Source: Streptomyces sp. WM6386 (GTDB lineage Bacteria; Actinomycetota; Actinomycetes; Streptomycetales; Streptomycetaceae). Taken from it: DNA of 64,000 nucleotides. Shown here piece by piece: positions 7,827 through 16,017 of the stretch. The DNA is taken from NCBI RefSeq assembly GCF_000972385.1, contig NZ_JXTE01000023.1:106500-170499 (forward strand), in the 5' to 3' direction. A program made the translations under genes and the position numbers. The stretch's first letter is position 1, and each line of letters starts with the position of its first letter. The notes under the pieces were generated by a model. That model was not told the origin of the DNA. It saw nothing but the letters and a program-made list of their open reading frames with translations, and did no database searches.

Positions 7827-9590
7827 ATGACTGATGAGGTGTCCAACGGACTGACCCGCCGTCACATCATCCGAAGAGCGCTCGCTCTGGGAGGCGCACT
7901 CTCCATCGCCCCGTTCCCCGCCGGACCCGCCTCAGCGGCACCCCGCGCCGGGGCGCCCACCCTCCGCCACGGCTCCCCCGAACGCGCCGGGCTCTTGGAG
8001 GGTCACCTCCGCCAACTGGTCACCGACGCCGAGACGTTCCTCGCCCCCTCCCCCAAGCACCCCTGGTACGCGGGCGCCGTGCTGCTCGCCGGACGCGGCG
8101 GCACCGTGGCCCTGCACCGGCCGATCGGCATGGCGGTGCGCTACTCGGCGTACGACGAGAAGACCGACACCGGCGTCGAGTTCGCACCCGAGGACCAGAT
8201 CCCCATGGCCGAGGACACCGTCTTCGACCTGGCCTCGGTGTCCAAGCTGTTCACCTCGATCCTGGCGGTGCAGCAGATCGAGCGGGGCGCGCTGGAGCTG
8301 GAGGGCACGGTCGCCGGGTATCTCCCGGAGTTCGCCGGCGCGGGCAAGCAGGACATCACGATCCGTCAGCTCCTCACGCACACCTCGGGGTTCCGCGCCT
8401 GGATCCCGCTGTACAACGCGCCGACGTACGAGGAGAAGCTCCGACTCATCTGGAACGAGGCACCCCTCAACCCCCCGGGCACCAGGTACCTCTACTCAGA
8501 CCTGAACCTGATCTCCCTCCAACTGGTCCTGGAGAAGATCACCGGCCGCACCCTGGACACACTCCTCCACGAGGAGATCACCGCCCCGCTCGGCATGCGC
8601 CGCACCCGCTACAACCCACCCGCCGCCTGGAGACCGAGGGTCGCGGCGACCGAGGACGCCCGAAAGCCCTGGTCCGGCCTCGACCGAGGGCTGGTATGGG
8701 GTGAGGTGCACGACGAGAACGCGTTCAGCCTGGGCGGAGTCGCGGGTCATGCGGGTGTCTTCTCCTGCGCCTGGGACCTGGCCGTGCTCGGCCGGACGCT
8801 GCTCAACGGAGGTTCCTACGGCCGGGTCCGCATCCTGCGTCGCGAGTCGGTGGAGTTGATGTTCACCGACTTCAACACCGCGTTCCCGGGGGATGAACAC
8901 GGGCTCGGCTTCGAGCTCTACCAGCACTGGTACATGGGCGCGATGGCGACTCCGCGCACGGCCGGGCACACGGGCTTCACCGGTACGTCGCTGGTTCTCG
9001 ACCCCACGACGGACTCGTTCCTGATCGTGCTCGGCAACTCGGTGCACCCGGTGCGGAGTTGGCGGTCCGGCTCCGCACCTCGGGTGGCCGCCGCGAACAA
9101 CATGGCGCGCGCTGTGCCGGTACGGCCGCGATACGGCCGCAGCGCCTGGTTCTCCGGCATGGCGAGCGCCACGACGGCCACGCTCACGTTGCCGGTGCTC
9201 GACACGTCGTCCGGCGGCGCACGGCTGCGGTGCGCGCTGTGGTGGGACACCGAACCCCAGGCGGACGCCCTCGCGCTGGAAGCGACGACGGATGGCGGGG
9301 CGACATGGCAGCCGGTCCCCTTCACCACCACACGCCCCGACGAGGCGCATCCCACGGGCACGGTCACCGGCTGGTCGGGCCGTGCGTGGCACCGGCTCAC
9401 GGCGGATCTACCGGCGCACCCTCAACTGGCCCTGCGCTGGCGGTACACGACCGATCGGCTGTACGTGGGCCGTGGAGCATACGTCGACGGGCTGCGCGTG
9501 GGGAGTGCCGGCGGCGCCCTCTTCGACGAGGCGCGGGCGGGCGACGCGGCGCGGATCGCCGCTGTGGGATGGGTGCCGGCCGCCGACTGA
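7827..9590 (+). CDS. Tat-exported serine hydrolase (class C beta-lactamase fold)
   Basis: 587 residues. The N-terminus has a twin-arginine signal (TRRHIIRRALALGG) with a likely cut after ASA near residue 38. The catalytic domain (about 50-390) shows S-V-S-K at 137-140, the YSDLN equivalent of the YxN motif, and HTGFTG in place of KTG, all typical of CubicO-type esterases and D,D-peptidase relatives. A further C-terminal domain (about 400-587), rich in Trp and beta-strand patterns, may bind a ligand or cell-wall polymer. Substrate unknown. TAGAGT lies exactly 6 nt before the ATG and no ribosome-binding site is visible, so the mRNA may be leaderless. Confidence 0.88.
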   Translation: MTDEVSNGLTRRHIIRRALALGGALSIAPFPAGPASAAPRAGAPTLRHGSPERAGLLEGHLRQLVTDAETFLAPSPKHPWYAGAVLLAGRGGTVALHRPIGMAVRYSAYDEKTDTGVEFAPEDQIPMAEDTVFDLASVSKLFTSILAVQQIERGALELEGTVAGYLPEFAGAGKQDITIRQLLTHTSGFRAWIPLYNAPTYEEKLRLIWNEAPLNPPGTRYLYSDLNLISLQLVLEKITGRTLDTLLHEEITAPLGMRRTRYNPPAAWRPRVAATEDARKPWSGLDRGLVWGEVHDENAFSLGGVAGHAGVFSCAWDLAVLGRTLLNGGSYGRVRILRRESVELMFTDFNTAFPGDEHGLGFELYQHWYMGAMATPRTAGHTGFTGTSLVLDPTTDSFLIVLGNSVHPVRSWRSGSAPRVAAANNMARAVPVRPRYGRSAWFSGMASATTATLTLPVLDTSSGGARLRCALWWDTEPQADALALEATTDGGATWQPVPFTTTRPDEAHPTGTVTGWSGRAWHRLTADLPAHPQLALRWRYTTDRLYVGRGAYVDGLRVGSAGGALFDEARAGDAARIAAVGWVPAAD

Positions 9591-9621
9591 AGGAGCTGTT
9601 CCCGCGCCGGCCCCGGGAGGT

Positions 9622-10977
9622 TCAGGCGTAGGCGTCCTCGACAGCGACGCGTCGCACGGTGCGCAGCGTCGACCGGAGACGGTCCGTATCGGTGGAGCCC
9701 AGGGCGAGACGGAGCGCCTGTGGTGTGTGCGTGGTGGTGGTGAAGGGCTCCGCCGTGCTCACCGAGATGTGCTGACGCGCGAGGGTGGCGGTCAGTCGAT
9801 CGGCGCGTGCGTCGTCGGGCAGCGGCAGCCATGTGAAGTAGGACGAGGGGTGACCGATGAGCGGCAGACCCGCCAGCTCCTGCACGGCGAGTGCCTGACG
9901 GGCCGTGGCGTCGTCGCGTTTCCGCGCTTCCAACCGGTCCACCGTGCCGTCCTCCAGCCAGCGGCAGGCGAGGGCGGTGGTGAGGGCCGGAGTGTTCCAG
10001 GTGGTCGCCCGAATCGCGCGTTCGAGCGACGGCACCCTGGACGGCGGAGCGGCGACGAAGCCGACCCTGAGGCCCGTCGCGACGCTCTTGGAAAGTCCCG
10101 AGACATAGACGGTGATGTCCGGCGCGGTGGCAGCCAGCGGCGGTGGCGGGTTCTCGACGAGGAAGGCGTACGAGGCGTCCTCGATGATGAGCACGCCGTA
10201 CCGACGGGCGACCTCGATCAGACGGGTGCGCCCGGTCGTGGGCATGACCCAGCCCAGAGGGTTGTGCAAGGTGGGCATGGTGTAGACAGCGCGCACGGGG
10301 CGGGTCGCGCACAGCCTCTCGAATGCATCGAGATCCGGTCCGTCGGCAGAGGTGGGCAGGGGTTGTAGATCCAGACGAAGGGCATGCGCGAGCACCTTGA
10401 ACCCCGGGTACGTGAGCGCGTCGGCCGCGACGACCTCGCCGGCATTGAGCGTGGCCATGACGGTGACGGCAAGGCCGTGCTGCGCGCCGTTGACGACGAG
10501 GATCTGGTCCGCGTCAGGGGCGATGCCGCGACGCCTCAGGTGCCGCGCGATCGTGGCTCTGTCCTGTGCACGCCCTCGATGTGGCTGGTAGGACAGCAGC
10601 GAGTCGAGATCGCCGGAGCCGGCCATCTCGCGCAGGGCCTGCCGTAGGAGGTCGGCCTGGCCGGGCAGCGAGGGATAGTTGAAGTTGAGGTCGACCGCGT
10701 CGGTGGCGACGAATTGGAGATCGATCCCCTGACCGGCGGGCACCGCGATGTCACGCACGAACGTGCCGCGGCCCTGTTCTCGGCTGACCAGGCCCATCGC
10801 TTCCAACTCGGCGTACACGCGAGTCGCGGTGACCACGGCGATTCCCTCACGGTCGGCGAGCCCACGATGGGTCGGAAGGCGCGTGCCGGCTGCGAGCCGC
10901 CCGTTCCGGATGTCGGATGCGAGCGCGTCGACCAGCTTCTTGTACCGAGCGGCTGCCATGCGGTGAATTGTATTCAT
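9622..10977 (-). CDS. MocR-type GntR/aminotransferase regulator
   Basis: 451 residues: an N-terminal GntR winged helix (about 1-75, LAAGTRLPTHRGLADREGIA) fused to a fold-type I PLP aminotransferase domain (about 90-445). The PLP lysine is in SGLSKSVATGLRVGF, and the NPLGW and IIEDASYAF blocks are present. Such proteins use PLP as an effector-binding site and regulate neighbouring genes. The ATG at 10977 lies inside a perfect inverted repeat (10965-10985), which suggests autoregulation and control of the divergent DJ-1-like gene. An alternative ATG six codons in (MAAARYKK) is possible because no good ribosome-binding site precedes 10977. Confidence 0.88.
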   Translation of the reverse strand: MNTIHRMAAARYKKLVDALASDIRNGRLAAGTRLPTHRGLADREGIAVVTATRVYAELEAMGLVSREQGRGTFVRDIAVPAGQGIDLQFVATDAVDLNFNYPSLPGQADLLRQALREMAGSGDLDSLLSYQPHRGRAQDRATIARHLRRRGIAPDADQILVVNGAQHGLAVTVMATLNAGEVVAADALTYPGFKVLAHALRLDLQPLPTSADGPDLDAFERLCATRPVRAVYTMPTLHNPLGWVMPTTGRTRLIEVARRYGVLIIEDASYAFLVENPPPPLAATAPDITVYVSGLSKSVATGLRVGFVAAPPSRVPSLERAIRATTWNTPALTTALACRWLEDGTVDRLEARKRDDATARQALAVQELAGLPLIGHPSSYFTWLPLPDDARADRLTATLARQHISVSTAEPFTTTTHTPQALRLALGSTDTDRLRSTLRTVRRVAVEDAYA

Positions 10978-10985
10978 GACAATTC
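10965..10985. promoter_or_regulatory. Perfect inverted repeat, likely MocR operator
   Basis: GAATTGT (10965-10971) and ACAATTC (10979-10985) are perfect inverted arms around a 7-nt spacer. The repeat covers the start codon of the MocR-type gene and lies directly upstream of the probable -35 box of the divergent gene, so one bound protein could repress both. Confidence 0.65.
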
Positions 10986-10986
10986 T

Positions 10987-11016
10987 TTGACTGTCCTGCC
11001 CGCCGGCTCCTACCGT
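10987..11016 (+). promoter_or_regulatory. Probable vegetative promoter of the DJ-1-like gene
   Basis: TTGACT (10987-10992) and TACCGT (11011-11016) are spaced by 18 bp, close to the Streptomyces HrdB consensus. AAGGAC just before the GTG at 11054 serves as ribosome-binding site. The -35 box abuts the inverted repeat. Confidence 0.5.
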
Positions 11017-11053
11017 CGAGCCCAAGCCGCCACCGCCTGGAAGGACAGCCGCC

Positions 11054-11671
11054 GTGCACATCGCCATCCTCACCTTCGAGGGCTACAACGAGCTCGACTC
11101 CCTGATCGCGCTCGGTGTGCTCAACCGCGTCAGGACCGATGGCTGGCGCGTCACCCTCGCCACGCCCAGCCCCAAGGTGACATCGATGAACGGGGTCGTC
11201 GTCGAGCAGATGTCCACGCTCGAGGAGGCGTGCGCCGCCGACGCCGTCATCGTCGGCAGCGGCATCGCCACCCGCGAGGTCGTCGAGGACCAGACGATCA
11301 TGAGCGTCCTGCGGGGCCTGGACCCCTCGCGCCAGCTCATCGCGGCCCAGTGCTCCGGCGCGCTCGTGCTGGCCAGGCTAGGCCTGCTCGACGGCATCCC
11401 CGCCTGCACCGACCTGACCACGAAGCCCTGGGTCGTCGCCGCCGGCGTCGAGGTGCTCAACCAGCCCTTCTACGCCGAGGACAACATCGCCACCGCCGGC
11501 GGCTGCCTGGCCTCGCACTACCTGGCCGCCTGGATCATCGCCCGTCTCCAGGGTGACGCCGCCGCCGAGAGTGCCCTGCACTATGTCGCCCCGGTCGGCG
11601 AGAAGGAGGAGTACATCGAGCGCGCCCTGCGCAACATCACCGCGTACCTGCCCGCACGGGCATTCACCTGA
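11054..11671 (+). CDS. DJ-1/PfpI family protein
   Basis: 205 residues of the class-I glutamine-amidotransferase-like fold. The nucleophile-elbow cysteine is C100 in AAQCSGALVLARLGLL, and the N-terminal MHIAILTFEGYNELDSL matches the family's first strand and acidic residue region. Members act as isonitrile hydratases, chaperone-like deglycases or regulators. The family does not fix the reaction here. It is divergent from a MocR-type PLP regulator, which suggests that its substrate or product relates to an amine or amino acid. GTG start with ribosome-binding site AAGGAC. Confidence 0.85.
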   Translation: MHIAILTFEGYNELDSLIALGVLNRVRTDGWRVTLATPSPKVTSMNGVVVEQMSTLEEACAADAVIVGSGIATREVVEDQTIMSVLRGLDPSRQLIAAQCSGALVLARLGLLDGIPACTDLTTKPWVVAAGVEVLNQPFYAEDNIATAGGCLASHYLAAWIIARLQGDAAAESALHYVAPVGEKEEYIERALRNITAYLPARAFT

Positions 11672-11706
11672 GCCGCCGATGGGTAGCATATGTTCGCGTC
11701 ACACGA

Positions 11707-11723
11707 GCCTTGTGAAGCAAGGC
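11707..11723 (+). other. Small hairpin upstream of the TIR gene
   Basis: GCCTTG-TGAAG-CAAGGC is a 6-bp perfect stem with a 5-nt loop in the 96-bp gap before the TIR gene. It could be a weak terminator for the DJ-1-like gene or an RNA element in the TIR leader; TAGCAT at 11684 could be a -10 box. Confidence 0.3.
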
Positions 11724-11767
11724 AGTTCGCGGCATTCCTTGCGCGCGACCGTCGATCCGGGGTGGGC

Positions 11768-12151
11768 ATGGCGAACGTCTTCATCAGTCATCGCAAGGTG
11801 GATGTGCCGGATGCCAAGCGGCTCGCCGAGGCCGTCTCCGCTGCCGGGCACGTCGTGTGGTTCGACGAGTGGGAGATCGGAATCGGGGACTCCGTCGTGG
11901 AGCGCATCGATACCGGCCTGGAAGGCACGTCTTATCTGGTGCTGTGCTATTCGGCCGCTGGTGTCATGAGCCCGTGGGTCACGCGAGAATGGATGTCCAC
12001 CCTCCATCGCCAGCTGGAGGGGTGTGATGTGCGCATCCTCCCGGCGAAGTTCAGCGGTTCCGCGCCGGCGATCCTTGCCGACATCCGGTACGCGGATCTC
12101 TCCCAGGACTGGGATCAGGGATTCGAGCAACTCTTGAAGGCGATTCGCTGA
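11768..12151 (+). CDS. Single-domain TIR protein
   Basis: 127 residues that are one TIR domain. MANVFISHRKVD is strand A with its loop, WFDEWEIGIGDS the box-2/BB-loop area, and SPWVTREW holds the likely catalytic glutamate (E74) used by NAD-cleaving TIR enzymes. There is no other domain. I start at ATG 11768, preceded by GGGGTGGGC; the frame extends upstream to 11690 without clear coding character. The next gene starts 17 bp later and itself begins with a TIR-like domain, so the two probably form one operon and one system. Inference: NAD hydrolase effector of an abortive-infection module. Confidence 0.85.
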   Translation: MANVFISHRKVDVPDAKRLAEAVSAAGHVVWFDEWEIGIGDSVVERIDTGLEGTSYLVLCYSAAGVMSPWVTREWMSTLHRQLEGCDVRILPAKFSGSAPAILADIRYADLSQDWDQGFEQLLKAIR

Positions 12152-12168
12152 ACACTTCGGGGGGCTCG

Positions 12169-15100
12169 ATGGCGCAGATCCTGATCGCGCATGCCGACGG
12201 CGACGAGGCCCTGGCCGCCGAGATCGCACGGCCGTTGGAGGACGCCGGGTACCAAGTGGTGCACCACGGCAGCCTGTTCGTCGGCGACTCGCTCATGCAG
12301 AAGGCGTCACAGGCGATCTCGCGGGGCAGCCCGGTCGTCCTGTGCGGGACGGTCAGGGCGATCGGGACCGGCTGGGCCCACTTCCTCGTCAATGCCGCGC
12401 GCCGGTACGGGGAGGCCCGGATCTTCGCGCTCCAGATGGAAGAGAACGTCTATCTCGACTCCCTGATCCTGGACGGCCGGATCGCCCGGTACTGGCAGGA
12501 TCCTGCTGGGGCGATCACGGAGCTTGTGGCGGCGTTGGCGGAGTACTACCCGGTTCGCAGACCAGCGGGTGCGGAGCAGCGGCTGGATCGACTTGAGCAG
12601 CGGTACCGGGAGCTTGCGCTGGAGACGTGTGACATCGTCGATCTGGCCAACTTTCCCATCGGGGACCGCGATCTCATCACGCGAAATCTGCAACTGCGTA
12701 CCCTGTATGTGTCGTTGCGTGTCGCCGTGGACATTCCGTCGGGGACACAGGAGTACGAACTGGAGAAGAAGCTCCAGAGCCTCGAAGCACGGCGCAAGGA
12801 GCATGACGCGCAGGACACCCGATCCCGGTTCTCCGTCGGGGAGCGGCTCTCGCAGTCGAATCGGCTGGTGGTGCTGGGCGACCCGGGCGCGGGGAAGAGC
12901 ACTCTGCTCCGCTGGATCGCCACCGCGTATCTCCTGCGTCTCAAGGAGGATCCGGACTGGAGCCAGCTGCCGGACGTCGACACCCTGCCCGACGCCAACT
13001 GGCTGCCGCTCTTCATCCGCTGCCGTGATCTGGACCGGAGGAGGCTGACGGGGTCACTGGAGGACATGATCCGGCACCATCTGTGCGACATGGAGTTCTC
13101 CAGCGACGAGGCCGCCGAGCTGACTCCGCTCCTGTTGGGCCGTCTTCGTGAGGGGCGGGTGCTGCTACTGATCGACGGTCTGGACGAGATCTCGGATCCC
13201 GCGCTGCGGGCCCGGTTCTGCCGCAAGGTCGAGAAGATACATGTGGCCTATCCCAAGGCTTCGATCATCGTGACCTCCAGGATCGTCGGCTACCGGGAGA
13301 TGGGGCTGCGGATCACCCGGGGGTTCGAGCACCTCACGGTGCAGGATCTGACCCCCGGCGACAAGGACGACTTCGCCCGCCGCTGGTGCGAGGTGACCGA
13401 GCCGGTGGGCCGTCGCGAACTCGCGGCCGAGCACCTGGTCGGCGACATCCACAGCACCGACCGCATCGAGCGTCTGACCGGCAGTCCGATGTTGCTGACC
13501 ACGATGGCTCTGGTCAAGAAGAAGGTCGGCAAGCTGCCGAGCCGGAGGGCGGATCTCTATCGGGAGGCCGTCGATGTGCTGCTGCACTGGCGCAGTGACG
13601 TGGACGAGAGAATGGATCCGCACGAGGCGCTGCCGCAGTTGCAGTACCTCGCGTATTCCATGTGCGCTTCGGGGGACCAGCAGATTCGGCGGGACCGGAT
13701 TCTCGACATTCTGGAGCGCATGCGCAGGGAGTTCCCCGCCGTGCGTGCGGTCCGACAGCGTTCGGCGGTCGAATTCCTGCGCCGGCTGGAACGCCAGACC
13801 GGGATTCTCGTCGAGTCCGGCCATGTCGGCCATGACGGCGAGCTGGTCCCCGTCTACGAATTTCGGCACCTCACGTTCCAGGAGTATCTGGCGGGACTGG
13901 CTCTTGTCGCCGGCCGCTACCCGGGGCGTAACAGGCGGACGACCCTCGCGGAGCAGATCGGTGTGCTGGCCGCGGAGACCGCACCTTTTCCCGGCTATCC
14001 GAATCAGCACGAAGTCGTGGTCGCGGAGAAGTGGCGGGAGGCCATCCGGCTGAGCGTGATGACATGCAACGACGACGATGTGGACGGCGTCCTCCGGGCC
14101 ATCGCCACACCGCTGACCGGGGAGGAGTCGGCCCTGACGGCGAGGGCGCGGGCGGCACTCGCCTGTGCCTGCCTGGCCGATGAACCCAATGTCAGCGAGG
14201 AGGCCGCGACCCAGATCCTCGCGCAGTTCGTCGCGACACTGACCGCGACGGACGGCAACGGTCCCGCCCTGACTGTGGCCGACACCGTGCTCGCGGAGGT
14301 GGGAGGTTCCCAATGGGCCGCTCTGCTCAGCCGGATGATGGTCACCGACTGGGTGCGAGACCCCTCCGAGTACCCAAGACTCGCCGGCTCGGCCCGTGTG
14401 GTCCTCGGCCAGACGGCGCCCTCCGGGGACGAGGCCATGCAGACCTGGGTCCGGAACCAGGTCGCCCTCCTCAAGGAGCCCGAACCGGAGGTAGCGACCG
14501 AAGCTGCGCTCGCGTTGCTGGACGTCGCCTACCAGGAGAAGCTCATGATGGTCCCCGGACTGGTGCCGGGACTCATGTCCCTGTTCTCCCGCGGTACCTG
14601 CGAAGCCACGGCTGCGGCATGGGCTCTCGGGTGGGCCAAGATGGCCGGCGACAAGGCACCTTGGAAGCCCTCGTCCGGCGAACTCGAGGAACTGGCGGCC
14701 GTCATCGTCATGGAGGGTCTCCGCCCTGAGACCGTGATGCATCTGCTGTGGTGCTTCGACGAAGTCCCGCTGTCGCGACGTCGCGACATGGCCGAGGCGG
14801 CGATGACCGCCTTCGGGTCAGCCGACGCCCAGAGACGGCAGGAGATCTTCAACCGGTACCAGGACCTGTTTCCCGAGGTGGTGGATCCCGTCGTGGCGGC
14901 GACTCGCCACCACCGTCGCGAAGTTCGCCGCGACGCCGCTTTCCTGCTGACGAAACTGGGCCACCCGCTGGCGCTTGAGCCGCTGTCAAAGATCCTCATC
15001 GAGGAGGACGGCACGGCGGACCCCGATGTCGTCGAGGCACTCGCCGAGATGGGCGATGCCCGCGCTGTGGAGCCCCTGCTCGGGGTGCTCAGAACCCCTC

Positions 15101-16017
15101 CGCACGGCGACGCCGACACCTTGGTCGTCGAAGCCCTCGGCTCGCTCGGTGACCCCCGAGCGGTGGAACCCCTTCTCGAGATACTCACCACCATCCGTGG
15201 CGACGTCGACCCGGACGTGGTGCGTGCACTCGGCCGAATTCGCGACCCGCGAGCGGTGCGACACCTGCTTGAATTCCTCCCCACGGCTGATGAGGGCGCG
15301 CGTCAGGCGGTCGTCGACGCCCTCGGCTGCCTCCGTGACCCCATCGCGGTGGAGCCCTTGCTCGACCAGCTGATCGACGCTGATGGCGTGCCGGACCTCA
15401 CCGTCGCCATGAACCTGGGTCTCCTCGGTGACGTGCGCGCGGTGGACCCCCTGCTCGGTGCCCTCACCGACGCGGACGGCTGTGCGTACCCGGCCGTCGT
15501 CCGGGCCCTGGGCCATCTTCGTGACAGGCGAGCCGTCGACCCCCTGCTGACCGCGCTCGCGGATGTCGGCGACGATCCCGAACCGTACGACGACGATCCC
15601 CGTCTGGAGATCGTCGAGGCTCTCGCGCGCATCGGCGATCCGCGAGCGGCACCGGCGCTCAAAGACCTGCCCACGGGAGAATCGTGGGAACTCGGTTTCG
15701 CTGTGGGCGCCGCGCTGGCTCTGTTCGGAGAGAGCGAAGCCCGCAGGGCACTGCACGAGGCCATGGCTGACAACCAATTGGAGACTCGGCGCGCCGCACT
15801 GTGGTCCCTCGCCGCCCTGGAGGTCGACGAGATCGACAGAGCGCTGCTGTCGCGAGACCAGGACGGTGTCGCCCCCGGTCTGGACCCCGGGGAGGAGATC
15901 AGGGAAGGGGACCTACGCCGCCGCGCCGTCGCCGTACACCTGCCCGTCCAACAAGTCCGCGCCCGCTACGAGCAGTTGACGGACCGCTACCCCATCCGGC
16001 TCAGCTGGCACCCGTGA
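12169..16017 (+). CDS. TIR-like / NACHT / HEAT-repeat STAND protein
   Basis: 1282 residues. Residues 1-128 (MAQILIAHADGDEALA...) look like a TIR fold but have GTGWAHFLVNAA where an active TIR has SPW..E, so the glutamate is missing. A NACHT ATPase follows: Walker A GDPGAGKST at 237-245, Walker B VLLLIDGLDEIS at 331-342, sensor-like IIVTSRIVGY, then FRHLTFQEYLAGLAL of the winged-helix end. From about 917 to 1165 there are seven or eight PBS-lyase-type HEAT repeats (GDPRAVEPLLE, RDPRAVRHLLE, GDVRAVDPLLG), a likely ligand-sensing surface. This is the architecture of bacterial NLR-like (bNACHT) antiphage proteins. Its stop overlaps the convergent oxidoreductase by 17 bp. Confidence 0.9.
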   Translation: MAQILIAHADGDEALAAEIARPLEDAGYQVVHHGSLFVGDSLMQKASQAISRGSPVVLCGTVRAIGTGWAHFLVNAARRYGEARIFALQMEENVYLDSLILDGRIARYWQDPAGAITELVAALAEYYPVRRPAGAEQRLDRLEQRYRELALETCDIVDLANFPIGDRDLITRNLQLRTLYVSLRVAVDIPSGTQEYELEKKLQSLEARRKEHDAQDTRSRFSVGERLSQSNRLVVLGDPGAGKSTLLRWIATAYLLRLKEDPDWSQLPDVDTLPDANWLPLFIRCRDLDRRRLTGSLEDMIRHHLCDMEFSSDEAAELTPLLLGRLREGRVLLLIDGLDEISDPALRARFCRKVEKIHVAYPKASIIVTSRIVGYREMGLRITRGFEHLTVQDLTPGDKDDFARRWCEVTEPVGRRELAAEHLVGDIHSTDRIERLTGSPMLLTTMALVKKKVGKLPSRRADLYREAVDVLLHWRSDVDERMDPHEALPQLQYLAYSMCASGDQQIRRDRILDILERMRREFPAVRAVRQRSAVEFLRRLERQTGILVESGHVGHDGELVPVYEFRHLTFQEYLAGLALVAGRYPGRNRRTTLAEQIGVLAAETAPFPGYPNQHEVVVAEKWREAIRLSVMTCNDDDVDGVLRAIATPLTGEESALTARARAALACACLADEPNVSEEAATQILAQFVATLTATDGNGPALTVADTVLAEVGGSQWAALLSRMMVTDWVRDPSEYPRLAGSARVVLGQTAPSGDEAMQTWVRNQVALLKEPEPEVATEAALALLDVAYQEKLMMVPGLVPGLMSLFSRGTCEATAAAWALGWAKMAGDKAPWKPSSGELEELAAVIVMEGLRPETVMHLLWCFDEVPLSRRRDMAEAAMTAFGSADAQRRQEIFNRYQDLFPEVVDPVVAATRHHRREVRRDAAFLLTKLGHPLALEPLSKILIEEDGTADPDVVEALAEMGDARAVEPLLGVLRTPPHGDADTLVVEALGSLGDPRAVEPLLEILTTIRGDVDPDVVRALGRIRDPRAVRHLLEFLPTADEGARQAVVDALGCLRDPIAVEPLLDQLIDADGVPDLTVAMNLGLLGDVRAVDPLLGALTDADGCAYPAVVRALGHLRDRRAVDPLLTALADVGDDPEPYDDDPRLEIVEALARIGDPRAAPALKDLPTGESWELGFAVGAALALFGESEARRALHEAMADNQLETRRAALWSLAALEVDEIDRALLSRDQDGVAPGLDPGEEIREGDLRRRAVAVHLPVQQVRARYEQLTDRYPIRLSWHP

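Noticed and set aside
11054..16017. Prophage or integrated element around the TIR/NACHT genes
   Set aside because: No integrase, tRNA, attachment repeats or transposase found on either side.
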